From Tyto alba (taxonomy: Eukaryota > Chordata > Aves > Strigiformes > Tytonidae), in the NCBI RefSeq assembly GCF_018691265.1, contig NW_024881321.1, positions 15,007,387 through 15,071,386 of the forward strand: a stretch of DNA of 64,000 bases. Direction: 5' to 3'. Shown here in pieces: positions 49,148 through 62,323 of this stretch; the first letter of the stretch is position 1, and each line of letters starts with the position of its first letter. The notes under the pieces were generated by a model. It worked only from the letters and a program-made list of their open reading frames with translations. It ran no database searches and was not told where the DNA came from. The position numbers and the translations under genes are program-made.

Positions 49148-52100
49148 AAGTAGAAAAAATTCCTACTCTGAGGAATCAGCTCAGTGTCAAACCCGAAGTA
49201 AGATTATTTCTTCCTCACATAGGCATTATTTTCTCTTCCCTCCCCAGTATCACCAAAATCATTGCCCTTATTCACAATGCATTTTCAGTTAATGAAGATT
49301 CTGACTCCAAGCAGGAATAATAAATAAATAAATCTCTGCCACTGCACAAATTAAATCACTTATATTTGTGAGACTGCTTGCATCTCATTTAACAACAACA
49401 AAAAAAGTAAATAAATGTTGATTTATGGTCTTCCAAGCCTCTTGTGGCAGATGAATACAGAAAACAGGAAAGTGTCCTGCATTTGCCACAGGCATTCATA
49501 ATGCATTCACAGTACATTCATACTTTAATTACCCAATTGGTAATACAATGGGGAAACACGTTCTCCATTATGACAGACTGTTATCATAAAACTTTAACAA
49601 TTCACTGACACTTTTATTATTTCAAATTGTAAAAATATTATAATAAATGTAACTGTATTATATTGACTTGATTTTCTGATTTTTATCATTAAAATAATAA
49701 ATATTAAATAGTTTACTTCCCTATACATGATGAAATCAAGAGGATGGTTTCAGACTTTAATATAACTAGGAGTTGACATCAGATAGTATTTGAATTCAGA
49801 AGTAATGCACATAACTTATGGTTTTATCACCATTCATCATTTATGCCCATACTTCCACACAAAGTGAGATTTTTACAAATAGACATTGAAGACTATACAT
49901 TCAGAAACTGCTGAAGCAAACACCACACAGGAGTCTCCTTTAATATACTATGGAAAGAAAGCTCCCATATCTTTGAGGCAGGTCTGCCTGTAAATCCGTT
50001 AGCTGCTGCTATCAGTGTAATTCTCCAACAATTGCCACTTCATAAACTTCATAAAACCAGTGCCAGTGCCACTGACATAACAGCCCTCTTCTACATTAGA
50101 CCCATAACTACTCTAGGAATAATGAAACTTCTTATATAAAAGAGCAGTGCTGGATTTACTAGTGAGATGGCTAAGAGAGAGAGAGGGAGAAAAAAAAAAA
50201 AACGGAAAGAAAGAGAAGAGGTGCAGGGCATGCTTCATGTTATGTGACAGGAGAAAGGCTTTTCCACTCCAGCCCCAGCCAACCCCTTTACAGCTGATTT
50301 CACTTCCTTCCTTACAGCAGTGCTGTATTTTCTGAATGAATGGCTTGCATTATGCCTAAGAGAGATGCTAGTGCCGTGTTAACTATCTTGTCACGACAAA
50401 TAGCCATATCTATATGGATAAACTAAGTAAATTATCTGACACAGTTACTCATTCAGAGTGTGTGCACAAATATAGGCAAGGATGCAGATGCAGATCTCTC
50501 TTTTATTAAGAAACATGTATTTCCAGCATTTAATTTATGATATAGGCACTTTATGTAAACATAAATCATATATGTGAATGATGGTAATGGCATACAAAAA
50601 AGGACAAGTAAGTATTTTATTACTATTGCATTTAGCATACATTTCAATAAGATTTCAGTGTGTTACTGTATTACGTGCTGATATTCTACAGCATAGGTAG
50701 TATGTCAAAGCTTAAAATACTCTATGACTGCAATGGAAATCAAGTCAAAGACCACGTGAATCTGAATCTTTAAAAATCCCCACTTAAAATTCTGGTTCAG
50801 TTAAGCACTGAACTTGGTGACAACACACATGCATGCACACCTCCCCCCCTCCACCCCTATTCATAAACTGTATGAATGATGCTTCAACCAACGTCCTGTT
50901 GCAAGACAGCTTTTAGGGAGCTTGCACAGCATTCAGTATCAAGCAGCATACAATCTCTTCCTGGTATTTGTTACAGACCTATCGAGTTTCACATATGGTT
51001 CGGTGATGCTCGTGAATTTCATGATCCTGACATGCCTGCCTGCATCTGCAAACGCGTGGGAAAGATACATCTAAAGTAAAGGAATAAATCATAGGTCATT
51101 TTGCCACACTATTTTGAAGTGTCAATACATTTTTTGCTAACCTCTAAAACAGCAATCAAGATTGAGAATTTGGTGAATCCTGTTTAAAATGAATTTGACA
51201 GATTCAGCTTCTACAATACAGGATCACTAAAACCTTGGAAACTTAACTGGCAAGCAATTAAGCACTACATATTCCATAACAGCTACCACTCATTAATCCT
51301 GCATATACCTAGACTATGTTCTTCATAGTATGTTCAATATGAAAAAGGTCTCATTAATTTTACATATACATGCATGGTGGCACAAAAACCACCATGTCTT
51401 GGTCTACCACAGTATTTGCAAAATTATTACCTACAGAAGCCAAAATCAGACCGTAAGAGTGATATGCTAGACCACTTAACTAAAAAAGTAGGTACATACA
51501 CATCCAAGTTAAATATTACCCTTAATTTGCAAATTTGTAGGCATGGAATCTCCAGCCAAAGCCATAATATTATGTACAGCTATAGAGAGCTACAGGGCAG
51601 CCTGTGGTATAATTAGTGCTTACCTTACAGAATAGAAAAAACATTAATTTTTCCATGTTACTGTTTGTGATTTAAAGATTTTTTACATATGTTAAACAAA
51701 GTGTAACACAAACTTAAAAGCAAAACCTGGAATTCAGATTTTATTTTTCCATTAAAAGGAAAGTTAATTCTTTGTGCCACTCTGCCATTGGCTTAATTGT
51801 TCTTAAAAGATGAAGTAGCTGAGAAATTTTCACTCTCCTTCTCCTCCACAGTCTAGTCTGTAGACCCCAAAGTAGGTAAGACCTTCCCCTCCACAGGCAG
51901 AGGAGGAATCAAGTCCAGAGCATGAGTGCTCTAGCCACAGAGTTAACTTCAAAAAGCACAGAGAAGCCAGACCTCTGTAATCAGTCATTTTGCACATAGC
52001 ATATGCAGACATGAATGTTTAACTTCTTTAAAGAGATATAGGGATGAGATACTTGCCTGTGACTCCCACACAGATGAAGGTACTTACAGGAATACATATG

Positions 52101-55100
52101 AAGAAATGCAAGATCTAAAGAAAGACATTTATTTTCCTCACCTGCCCTGCACTGGCTAATTTATGAGGACTCTCACTCTGTACAATGGCTTTTGTGCATC
52201 TCCATTTTGTGGTACTTAGCCTCTTACATTAACCTTTTAAGGAACTATGTATATTTTTTTAACTGTAGGTACCAAAAATTTAGGTATTCCAGAAACAAAG
52301 TCTCATTTGGAAGCTGAGTTCCAGGGATGAAAAAAGCAATTTCTAGATTTCTGAACTATGTTCATATTTACATTCAATTTAATGCAACACTGGTGTACAT
52401 GAAGAGGTCTTCAGTCATATTTTGTAACACTAAGATTCCTGCTTATGCTTCCAATTTTCTTCTTAGGCTATCATATCACAGCAATTTTTTTTGAAGTCAT
52501 TCTCATTCTTTTCTTTCCCAATTTTATCTAGATACAAGACAAGACAAACAAACTGCAGGTCATATATAGAGAGATAAAAAATATTGACAATTTTTGCATA
52601 TCTTTGATGACTGTGGACTTAAAAGAAACTGTACAAATTCCCTTCCTGTCTCAGGTCAGCTTTAAAGAATGCTAGCAACGATTACTTGGCTGTATTTTAT
52701 GCTTACTCCATATGGAATATTCATGAATTTGTAAAAAGTTAAAAAAATGCCTTCCTCTACATTAAAATACACAACCCCTTATTTTTTCAGGTCTACAGAA
52801 TTGTAAACATGCACTTCCAACCAGTTTCAGTGAACCCCACACCACTACAAAATTAAGAATTAATGACTAGAATAAGATTTATTTTAACCAGGCTAGTTAT
52901 AAACCAGGCTAATCTACACTGTCACTGCACCTCAAAAAGTGCCTGCCTACACAAGTCTAAAGTCTTCTTGACTTTTTTTTTTTATTAAATGTGCTTGCTT
53001 TTGCTTTCTGAATGTGTGCCTTCAAATGTCAAGCTAATTTCAGTGCATATGGACTAATTTGAAGACACTTCCATTCCCTGATTATCTGAATCAAACTCAG
53101 TCTATACAGAATGGTGCAGCTGTGAATTATGTTATTATTCAAATAGTAGTTAAGACCTGTGATTTGGCAGATTTTTTTTTCCCTACTTATATATATTTCT
53201 TCAGTTTTGGGATAAAAATAAAATTCTACTTTAACTATACTTGAAAAGACAAAAATGTAAAGTTCATTAGTCATTTAAAAATGGATTAAAAAGATTACAT
53301 CTTCAAGGACCCCTGCAACCTTTGTAAAGCTATCAAATAGCAGCAAGATATGATTATCAGAGCCAAATTCTGAATAATTTCTGAAACTAGATTATTCAGG
53401 AATCAATTACATAGTTTTATAATGGAGTCTTCATTCAACATAATTAATGTGATATACATCAGAATCAGTATCTATGGAAACATACTTAAAAATGACCACT
53501 GATTGCAGAATATATCTTCAATTACTTCTCTAGCTATACAACTTCTTAAAAATATTGAAAATGTGCAATAATATATTATACAATTGTTAGCCATGAATGT
53601 TCTTTTCATCACAATACCAGATACTAAAATACACTACATTAATTATATTCTATTATAATAATGTTATAAAAGATAACAGTGCATTTAAATGTTTTAACTT
53701 ATTAGTCTTTCTTGATCAATCTAATACTTATTGGAAAGTTGAAGATTAATATAAAAATAGAGAACATAAATGTACTTTTAATCAAACTACTTTAAAAATA
53801 TCTGTAACTGCCTACATCTATATCAGCAGGTCAGAAAGAATTTTGATCAGTTTCTTTTCCATTCTTTAGATAAAATGTGAATACAACAGCGAACATCTGA
53901 GTGCATTAAAAAAATAAGAAAAAAATGTATAAAGGCAACTTAAATTATCTTATAAACTAATGTACACAGTACCTAAATTAAATGGAAAATGACATTTTAA
54001 AGACTATTTAGATGAAAGTAATATTGCTTGGATAAGTGAAGTTCTAGAAATAATTAGTGATATTACCTCACATGAATCAGAAGGTACAGAAAACCTTGCC
54101 TGATGTAAAGAGCATGTCTTCTATGCCTTACACTTTCTTGAGGAAGCTACTCCCAACATCCTTCTGGGCTTAAACAGCCAAAAATCAGAAAGAAAGCAAA
54201 CAAGTAAGTACCACAGTCTTTTAGATTCATATTTAGAATTTTTTTTTTTTTTGAACAACATTAGTTTAGATGGAAGTTATGCATATATACTGGCTTCACC
54301 TGTGTTTTCTAGTACTTCTTCACAACTGTCTAAGCGATGATGAAAAACAGTTGTTCTACGAATGCAAGATACACAGAACTACATAAAAATTGTTTTTTCA
54401 ACAAATCAAACATACTAATCCATAGAACAGCAATAACGAGGCTCAACTAAGAATTTTCTGCAATCACTTTAAATCTAGTCAAGCCACAGACATAATAGTA
54501 GTATAAACTGCATTCTTGACAACGTGTGACCAACAAAAACAGTCATAATTTCATGCCTGGCCTTCCCGTGTTTCATATAAAGCTCAAATGAGTGTGTTAG
54601 TGTAGGGTAACTTGGAGAAATCTTTCAATTTGTAAGGTCATTGGGACTGTTCACTTCTGGACTTAAATTTGAACAGCTCTAGGGTGATCTGATTTCAGCA
54701 AACCTGAAATGGTGTGTTTAGCTCCTCAGGGTTTGTTGGTGTGTAGCACAATTTCTGCCACCAGAGTACTCCTCCATATCAGAAGCTGGGGAGGGGGGAG
54801 AGTAGAGCAGAGGAAGAAGGAAATTATATGTAACAGGAATTCCTGCCATTTGTTTTTTGTTTTGTTTTGTTTTGTTTTTAAAGGGGAAAAAATGAAAAGA
54901 AAAATCCCACAGCCCAAATTATAGGTAACTGCTCCAGTCTGAAATAGTTTAAATAGCTCTATCACTGGTATAGATGCCTTTCTAGCCCTGTGCCCTGCCT
55001 TGGTAGGTTCACTATTTATTTAATTCAACAGCTAATATTCATTAGCTATCCCAAGCATTATATGCTCTCATATATATTTACTTGGTTGACATTATTTTGC

Positions 55101-58100
55101 TGAAAAGCCATTTCCAGTCACGATTGAATGTTTCCATATCTTTGGCAGCTATAAGACAAATAGAAGGCATTAATGCTGTAATTACTAGCCTACTTCTAAG
55201 AATGATATAGATGTGACAATTTTTCACTAGTGAAATTGCTGCCTGAGATGACTAGTTTACACAATGTGTAGCTACAGAGACCTTAATTGTGGAATTAATT
55301 TCATTTAGATGTCACTTAAAATCCAACTTATATAAAACGGTTTTATAACTGGAATTCATCAAACTATCCTACACATGCTTCAGGGCAGAATGTGACAATT
55401 AGGAAATGCTATAGCTTAGCCTCTTGGCCAAAGATGTTTGTAGGCTATGAAAGTTTTATTGTCAGCTTTCTTTCTACACCTGAGCAATTTACATACACAA
55501 ATTTAGCAGATAAATCAGTACTTATGAGCATGCCTCGAGTTTCATTAGGAGTGCTGTAAAACAAACACAGAGGTTTCCTCTAGTCTTCTTACTCCAAAGT
55601 GAAGATAAATTGTCTACCACTTTACACCATGCAATAATTTTTTTCAACAAGAAGCCATGTTAATGATAATTACTTGATTACACATTTCTTTCATGGCTTC
55701 TCAATAAAAGACTGGCACTTTCAGTGAAAATTCAAGAATCTTTACCCCACATCAGTAAATTCCAAACTAGAACCTTTGTTTCTTAGTTGATGAAGATCTC
55801 TAACTCCTCTGTAATGAAAGATTAAGGCAGAGAACCTGTACTTTCTGATTTATGCTACAGTGAAGTAAGATATCTGTATTTCCAAATTATTTTGACAATC
55901 CAAATATTATTACCAATTACATTTATTATTACCATTACATTTTATTACCAAGAAACTGAAACAAAAGCTACCTGTGAACATGACAATGAACCTGCATGTC
56001 TTCTTTGTAGACTGGGTGTGACCATAATAAAGCAGTTATTAATGTTTGTTGGATAATCGCAATCATTATTTAATATACATCATAAAATTAAGTACAGTCC
56101 TGTATGAGACTGACTCTTATTAATGAACTACACCTGCTAATAATTTTGATTTCTGCCAAGCTTTGCAATGATGGAGTATTCAATTTAAAATGTTAATATG
56201 TGCATGCACACTAATTTCTGGGTTTCTCAGCTGTTGTATTTGGACATCTGTCGAGTATGCATTATGCTACTGACAGGCCACAGATTTCCAAGAAATCATA
56301 TTGCATTGAATCCTTTCCATTGTGCTTGACATTATCTTTTTTTCTCACTGTCAAAAAGAGGGATTAATTTATCCTACAGTGATATAAAATCTCTCAATCA
56401 TAACATGTAATTGCAACGGATTGCAAAATACTACTCATCCCCCCTGGCCAGACATTTCCTATTTAAAGCACCATCATTGACAAGACATCAACAGATGTTA
56501 TTTCAAAGGTACATGTTATGCTGGGAAAAACAAAAAAAAACAAACCTTAGTCCAGTGCATGAGGCTGAGCTCCTTTCGAAGTTGTGCTTATTCAAGTTTA
56601 TTCTACTTGTGCTTATCTGGAAGAATCTCATCCCTAAAACACCATCACAACACCTGAACTCTAAAATAAAGCCTGACATTATGACTATGTTTGCCATTAT
56701 ATGCAGTCTCTGTATCAAATTGCATTTTCTTAAAATGATATTTCATTAGCACTTTCCTTACTTTTAAAATAGTATAGTGACACTCTTTCAGTGATTAGTG
56801 ATATTTTTACCATTATGTGTTTAATGTAAATTTTTTATTTTATGTATGCCTGTGCACAAGTACATAACTAAAAAAAAATCACATGCATAATACCACTCTG
56901 TTTGCAATAAAAAGGACTAACAGGGTATTTGTATGAGGTTTTTTGTTTGCTTGCTGCCCTGAGAATACCTTTTCTGACGATTTAGAAAATAATTGAAAGA
57001 TAAATTAAAAAAAAATCAATTTTGTTTATAATTTCACAAGCACTTTAGACTATAAAAGTATTCAGGAAATCATGTAACACAGTAATGTATTTAGCAAGAA
57101 CTCAGCCTTATACATGACAGAACTCTTAATTCTGTGGTAAACGTACTACAATGTTGCTGAAAAGCAGATTAAGTTTAAACTAAACTATGAACTCAGAAGT
57201 GTAACTATTTCATGTTCTTACCTTACAAATGACACATCACAAATTGACCTTGATACACATATTCTTTCAACTAAGTGCTTGTCAATTCTAATGCTGTGTT
57301 GTTACATTTAGGATAGAACTGCAATATCTGAAAATACTTTGGTTTTAATAATAAAACATGGTTTAAATTTTAAACTGAAAGAAGAAAATAATTCCTACCA
57401 CATAGAACTTAAAAAAAGAAAGCATATGTGCATATTTTTATTTGAAGGAAGGGGAAAACATAATTGAAGCATACGATTAATTTGGGATATTACACAGGAA
57501 ACTAGTGTATTATTTCATCACTTTAATTGTGAAAACTGAGAAATTAACAAGTCGTGAATGAACAAATACCGTTAGGAGAAATCCCAATGTTTAAAAATAT
57601 TTGAATGAAAAATTTCGCTTTCAGAGCACCAAAGACCTGACTAATTAAAATCAACAAAAAGTCATTTGCCCACAAGAGGCAGCTAATTAAGGATATGATA
57701 ATGGTAATTGCATTCAAAACTCTCTTGAAGATCAGATTGCTACTCACAAAGTTGGAAAAATGTTTTGATTACGTTGTAATGCAGTCTTAGTAAACAGATA
57801 AACCTGAAATTCTGATGGAAAGCTGTCAATATACACTGAGTTTATTAAGAAGATTTTAAACCAATACACTGTTGTACTTATATTTACTGAAAACTAGACA
57901 AAATATTAGTAGGTTTATTTTTAATATTGCTGCTATAAGTATTAATTATTTGTGCAACAAATAATAGTTAGTAAAACATACTAAACCAGGAATACATAGT
58001 AAAATTTTTGAATAAGAAAACATTAGAATATGTCATGCTTTCCTTAAAAGCACTGTAAAAGCGTAAGGGAATACAGTGTTTAATCAATGCTTTTAAATAA

Positions 58101-58690
58101 GGACCTTCCTAGATAGATATCCTAAACCTGAATGTCAAGCTCTCTCTTTTTATAAAATAACTTGGCAGAATTTTATCCTATTTTCCTTCACCTATCTTAA
58201 ATATAAATACATTTAAACATATAAGTATGTGAAAAACATGAAGATGGCTCTTTTTTTAAGATAGGCTTGATTTTTATGATAGTAATAGTTTATGTTATAC
58301 TACCTAAATGCCTTCACCAAAAACTAGATGTCTGCTGTGATAGTCACTTTATAAGCACTTCAGGAGATCTTTGCACCCATAAACACCTGGAAGACCTCAA
58401 GCTGAATAAAGGAGACAGAGATATACTACTTTCTCCACTGAGTCCATTTGTTGAGAATTGTACCCTGCCATCTCTTGGATTTTAGAGCCATGTAAAACAT
58501 GCAGAGCTTTACAGGAGTAAATACAAAACACTCAAAAATGGATTATGTGGTCACTAATTTAGGGGAAAGTCAGGAAAGTCTCTAACAGTGGAGTCATTTG
58601 TCAGTTCTTCATTTGGCAGAGGGGTTGGCTGGCTATTTTTATTTTAATTCTTATTTTAGCAGACATCCAAACACATAATGCATGCTGAAA

Positions 58691-58728
58691 CTGTTAGGCC
58701 TCTACACCTCTGTTAGGCCTCTACACCT
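58691..58728. repeat. 19-bp exact tandem duplication
   Basis: CTGTTAGGCCTCTACACCT occurs twice back to back, immediately before a T-rich run (about 58727-58746). Confidence 0.9.
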
Positions 58729-58929
58729 TTTTTTTTTTTTTTTTTTCTTCGCAACTATTCCATGTCCAGGTCAGTTGAGGGGTCAAGCTCCAGAATTCAT
58801 GTGTTCTTCAGTATTCTTGGCCTGATCCTGGTGATATTTTTTTTCACAATGTTTGTCACAAAAGCAGCCACTCAAAAATGCAATAATGGTTGTTTTTTTG
58901 ATATAAGGCACTGAGGAGGAGGAATTATT

Positions 58930-59405
58930 TACATAGTGTTAGGGAAAATACTGGGTGGATCCAGCAGTTTGAGAGAGACCAGACTGGCACAGCTCCATAC
59001 TCCCAGGTGCAACCAGTAGCAGAGCAAAAGATGTATTCCCAGCGTGCGTGCCCAGTCGGCACACATACACCACATTTATATGTGTACATAAATCTCTATA
59101 TACACACACTCGTATATGCATATCCAGCCACACAGATCACAGAGACTCAGAGCACCCACACAAACACAGCACCAAAGGTCTCATCTTGCTCCCCTCTGGC
59201 TGAGCAGGATGGAGGCTGTTATGTACAAGGTAGATGTCACCAGCAGCTGGTCTCAGATAACCCAACTGCCCAGTTGCTGGCACCTGGGCATACACGCTGC
59301 CAAGGTCACAGCCCACTCCGGCTGCTGGTACAGACCCCCCTCACTCTCTCTCACACACACAAACAGAAACATGATTTTTGTTCCCCAGTCCAAAGGATCT
59401 TAATG
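58930..59405. other. Unidentified GC-richer block, possibly an old LTR or other repeat
   Basis: A compositional island in AT-rich intron, with CA-rich stretches (ACACAC near 59100 and 59350) and CCAGCAGCTGG near 59240. Two overlapping plus-strand open frames (59007-59408 and 59116-59403) show low-complexity composition and no domain. I see no clear TG...CA ends or target duplication. Confidence 0.35.
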
Positions 59406-59804
59406 TAAGACCAATAAAAAAGCTATTGAAAAAATATATCAACAGTTATTAGTGGAAAAAAGACCACAAAAGAGTGCTTCTCCCTCAGGGACAAATGTAC
59501 TAATCATCAGGCTAAGACAGATTTCCTTATATTGTACTTAATGAAACTCCTCATGAAATAGAGAAAAAGATTTACCAATATAGCATTAACATCATTCTTA
59601 TAGTCCTTTGGTGGTGTCTTGAGACATGGAAGCTACAGGCTGCATTTTTTTAAAAGCAAGGTGAAAACCTAGCCTTGTACCTTCTATTTTCCACACTTGT
59701 GACAAACTATTAAATGGAAAGAGAACAAACCTCAGTGCATCTGGTGGGCTTGAACGTTTTCTCTTCTGATGTTTTACATTGACTCTAATCTATCAGGCAT
59801 TTGT

Positions 59805-59947
59805 TGTTAATTTTATATATGTTGTTAACATGTATGTTTATATATTTGTGTGTGCATAATACATACACATTTTATATGTGTATGTTTTCATATTAATATA
59901 TACATGTGCACATAGATATATGTGTATACACACATACATACAGATAT
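59805..59947. repeat. Degenerate TATG/CATA alternating purine-pyrimidine repeat
   Basis: Interleaved TATATG, TGTGTG, ACATAC and CACATA runs, with self-complementary stretches. Confidence 0.8.
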
Positions 59948-61318
59948 GTCAGCAAAAGTTTTTGCGTATTAGATTTTTGTTTTCTAATTATAATTGGTAT
60001 TGCACAATATTCTGTTATATATAAATTTAAGACAAAAGATGATCAGTGCAATTAAAAAGAAGGAATGAAAGTAAGAATTTATCAAGTACTGTTAATAGTG
60101 TTAGCAGTATTCCTGAGTTAGATATGCAGGAGGAATTCAATAAGGTTAGTGATCATTTGTGAAGTTTCAAGTAATACACAGCTAAGTTCACCTGTTTCAC
60201 ATGCATTTTGCGCAATAATTATGACCATAGCTGTCAGAGTAGAGCATGGCTTTATGACCTCCTCTAGACTGGATAGCTATAATTAGTTATTCTTAATGAT
60301 GCTTTGAAAGAAAAGAAAAAACTCCCAAGGATGCAGAGTACATTGTGACCCAACTGCACTGTGAACTGCATCATCTGCCCATCGAATTCCTGGTACAATT
60401 CAAGATGCTATTATGGATCTCAAGGACTGTATGGTTATGACTTTAGTTCTCAGAAGATATCAGTAATCCACTGTACATCAGTTCTGCCAAGTTCAACTAA
60501 TGAACTCATGGTAGCATTATCTAGATTGGATTTTATGGCAAGCTATTCTCAACCACAGATTTTTGTTCACCTACTAGTGAAAAATTAAAAAAAAATAAAC
60601 ATAATTTCATAAATATATATTTCATCTAAATAAATATGGTTTGGTTTTTTGACAGCAGCATGGATTGTATTTTGAAAGTTCTTTGAGAGTGTTTTACTGA
60701 AATAAAAAGGGTTTGTCTGAACTGTCATGTTGTGTATTCCTGAAAGTCCATGTGTTCAGAAATACTGGCAGATTATTCTGATTTACAGCCAAACTAGCTT
60801 CAAAGTCTACAACCAAACTTTTAACAACTTAAGTACATTAGGCCAAGGAGCTAATTTAAAGAACAGTAATACAAACAATGCATGGAAAATAACATCTAAA
60901 AAATCAAAGCACTTAAATCACATTAAAGGAATTAATTAGTTTATTTACTCTGTCCCATGTAAAAATAGTCTGCTACTTGAGTGTTCACACTTCTTTACAG
61001 GCACACTGTCATTCTTCACCCAGGGAGTGTCTCCAAGAAGGAAAGGGGAAAAGAGAATGGTACAGGTATTAGCAAGGGGAAAGGAAGGACTCACACCTTC
61101 TCAGAGCCCATACCATTAATCCATTTAGCAAGGTTTTCCTTTACAATCCAACATGAACTTTTTACGTCAGTCCTTACTCATTAGCGTAGGTATATTTTAC
61201 ATGTAGTTTTGTGGAATAATTTAAATAAGGCAGACTCAGAACGGATTTTCACATAACTAATACCAACACACAAACAAAATTCCAGTGTGTCAGTTTCAAA
61301 TCCAGCAGGATGGGGTAC

Positions 61319-62323
61319 TGTCATGGTTTAGGCCCAGAGGGTAAAATAGCACCATGCAGCCGCTCACTCACTCCCTCTCCCATCAGATGGGAAGGAGAAT
61401 ATGGAACTGGAATAGCTCAAAGAATCCAAGGACTGGGAGAACTAGCTCACCCATTATGGTCACAGGCAAAAGACAGACTCGTTAGGGGAAGAAAAAAAGA
61501 AAACATCATTTTAATTCAATTGCTAACAAAGACAATACCTAACAGACAAGGTGGGGACAGTGAGAAGAGCCATCACATCCAAAAAACACCTCCCCCAGCC
61601 CCTCCCTTCTTCCCAGGCTCAGGTCTGCTCCCCACATCTCTCCCTCCTCCTCCAGTGGTGCACGGGGCAGGGAATGGGGGTTGCAGTCAGCTTGCCACTC
61701 CTTCCTTCTCAGAATGGGGGGTGAATGCTGCACGTTCCTACACTGCTCCACGGGGCTCCCCTCTCACTGTAGACATTCCTCCACAAACCTTCTCCAGCGT
61801 GAGTTCTCCCCGTGAGCCACAGCCGTTCCCATGCTGCTCTGGTGTGGATCACCCCAGGGTGTTTCAGTCCTCCCAGCGCCCAACCACAATAGCGGGGGCT
61901 GCTTCTCCCCTCAGAGTCCTGGCCTACTTTAAGCACAGCTGCCTGCCCTGGAGTGGCTTTCTCCTCAGGCTTCAGGTTGACCTCTACTCCACTGTGGACC
62001 TCCACAGGTGGCAGGGTGGGCGGCCCTGCCATCTTACCACGGGATACAGGGGTCTCTGATCCAGTGCACCTCCCCCACGTCCTTCTTCTTCCTTACACTG
62101 ACTTAGGGGTTCATCCTTCTCGTAACTCCTCCTCACAAGTCCCAATGCCCTCTCAGGTTCCCCTTATTAAATATGTTCTCACAGAGGCACAGATGATTGT
62201 TTTGGCCTTAGCCAGAAGTGGGTCTGACTTGGAGCCAGGGGAGCTTCGAGAAACTTCTCACAGGGGGCACTGCTGTAGCCCCTTCCCCATTACCAAAAAA
62301 ACATGCCACAGAAGCCCAGAACA
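61319..62323 (-). mobile_element. Long solo LTR, minus orientation, about 1,005 bp
   Basis: The minus strand begins TGTTCTGGGCTTCTGTGGCA and ends CCTAAACCATGACA, with TG...CA ends. The flanks are GGTAC at 61314-61318 and GGTAT at 62324-62328, a 5-bp target duplication with one mismatch. ATTAAA is at 61510-61515 on the minus strand. The plus strand has a continuous open frame of 249 codons (61310-62059), but it is antisense LTR sequence with no domain. It is related to the plus-strand LTR at about 25815-26434, which lacks the 5' part. It has the same orientation as KLHL1 and lies upstream of the 45566-45748 exon. No internal viral genes are present. Confidence 0.9.
61510..61515 (-). terminator. 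LTR poly(A) signal ATTAAA
   Basis: ATTAAA on the minus strand in GAATTAAAATGATG, matching the site in the related LTR at 26237-26242. It is sense to KLHL1. Confidence 0.5.

Noticed and set aside
61310..62059. Longest open frame in the window (249 codons, plus strand).
   Set aside because: It is antisense to a well-bounded solo LTR, is Pro/Ser-rich from GC-rich LTR sequence, and has no domain or splice context.
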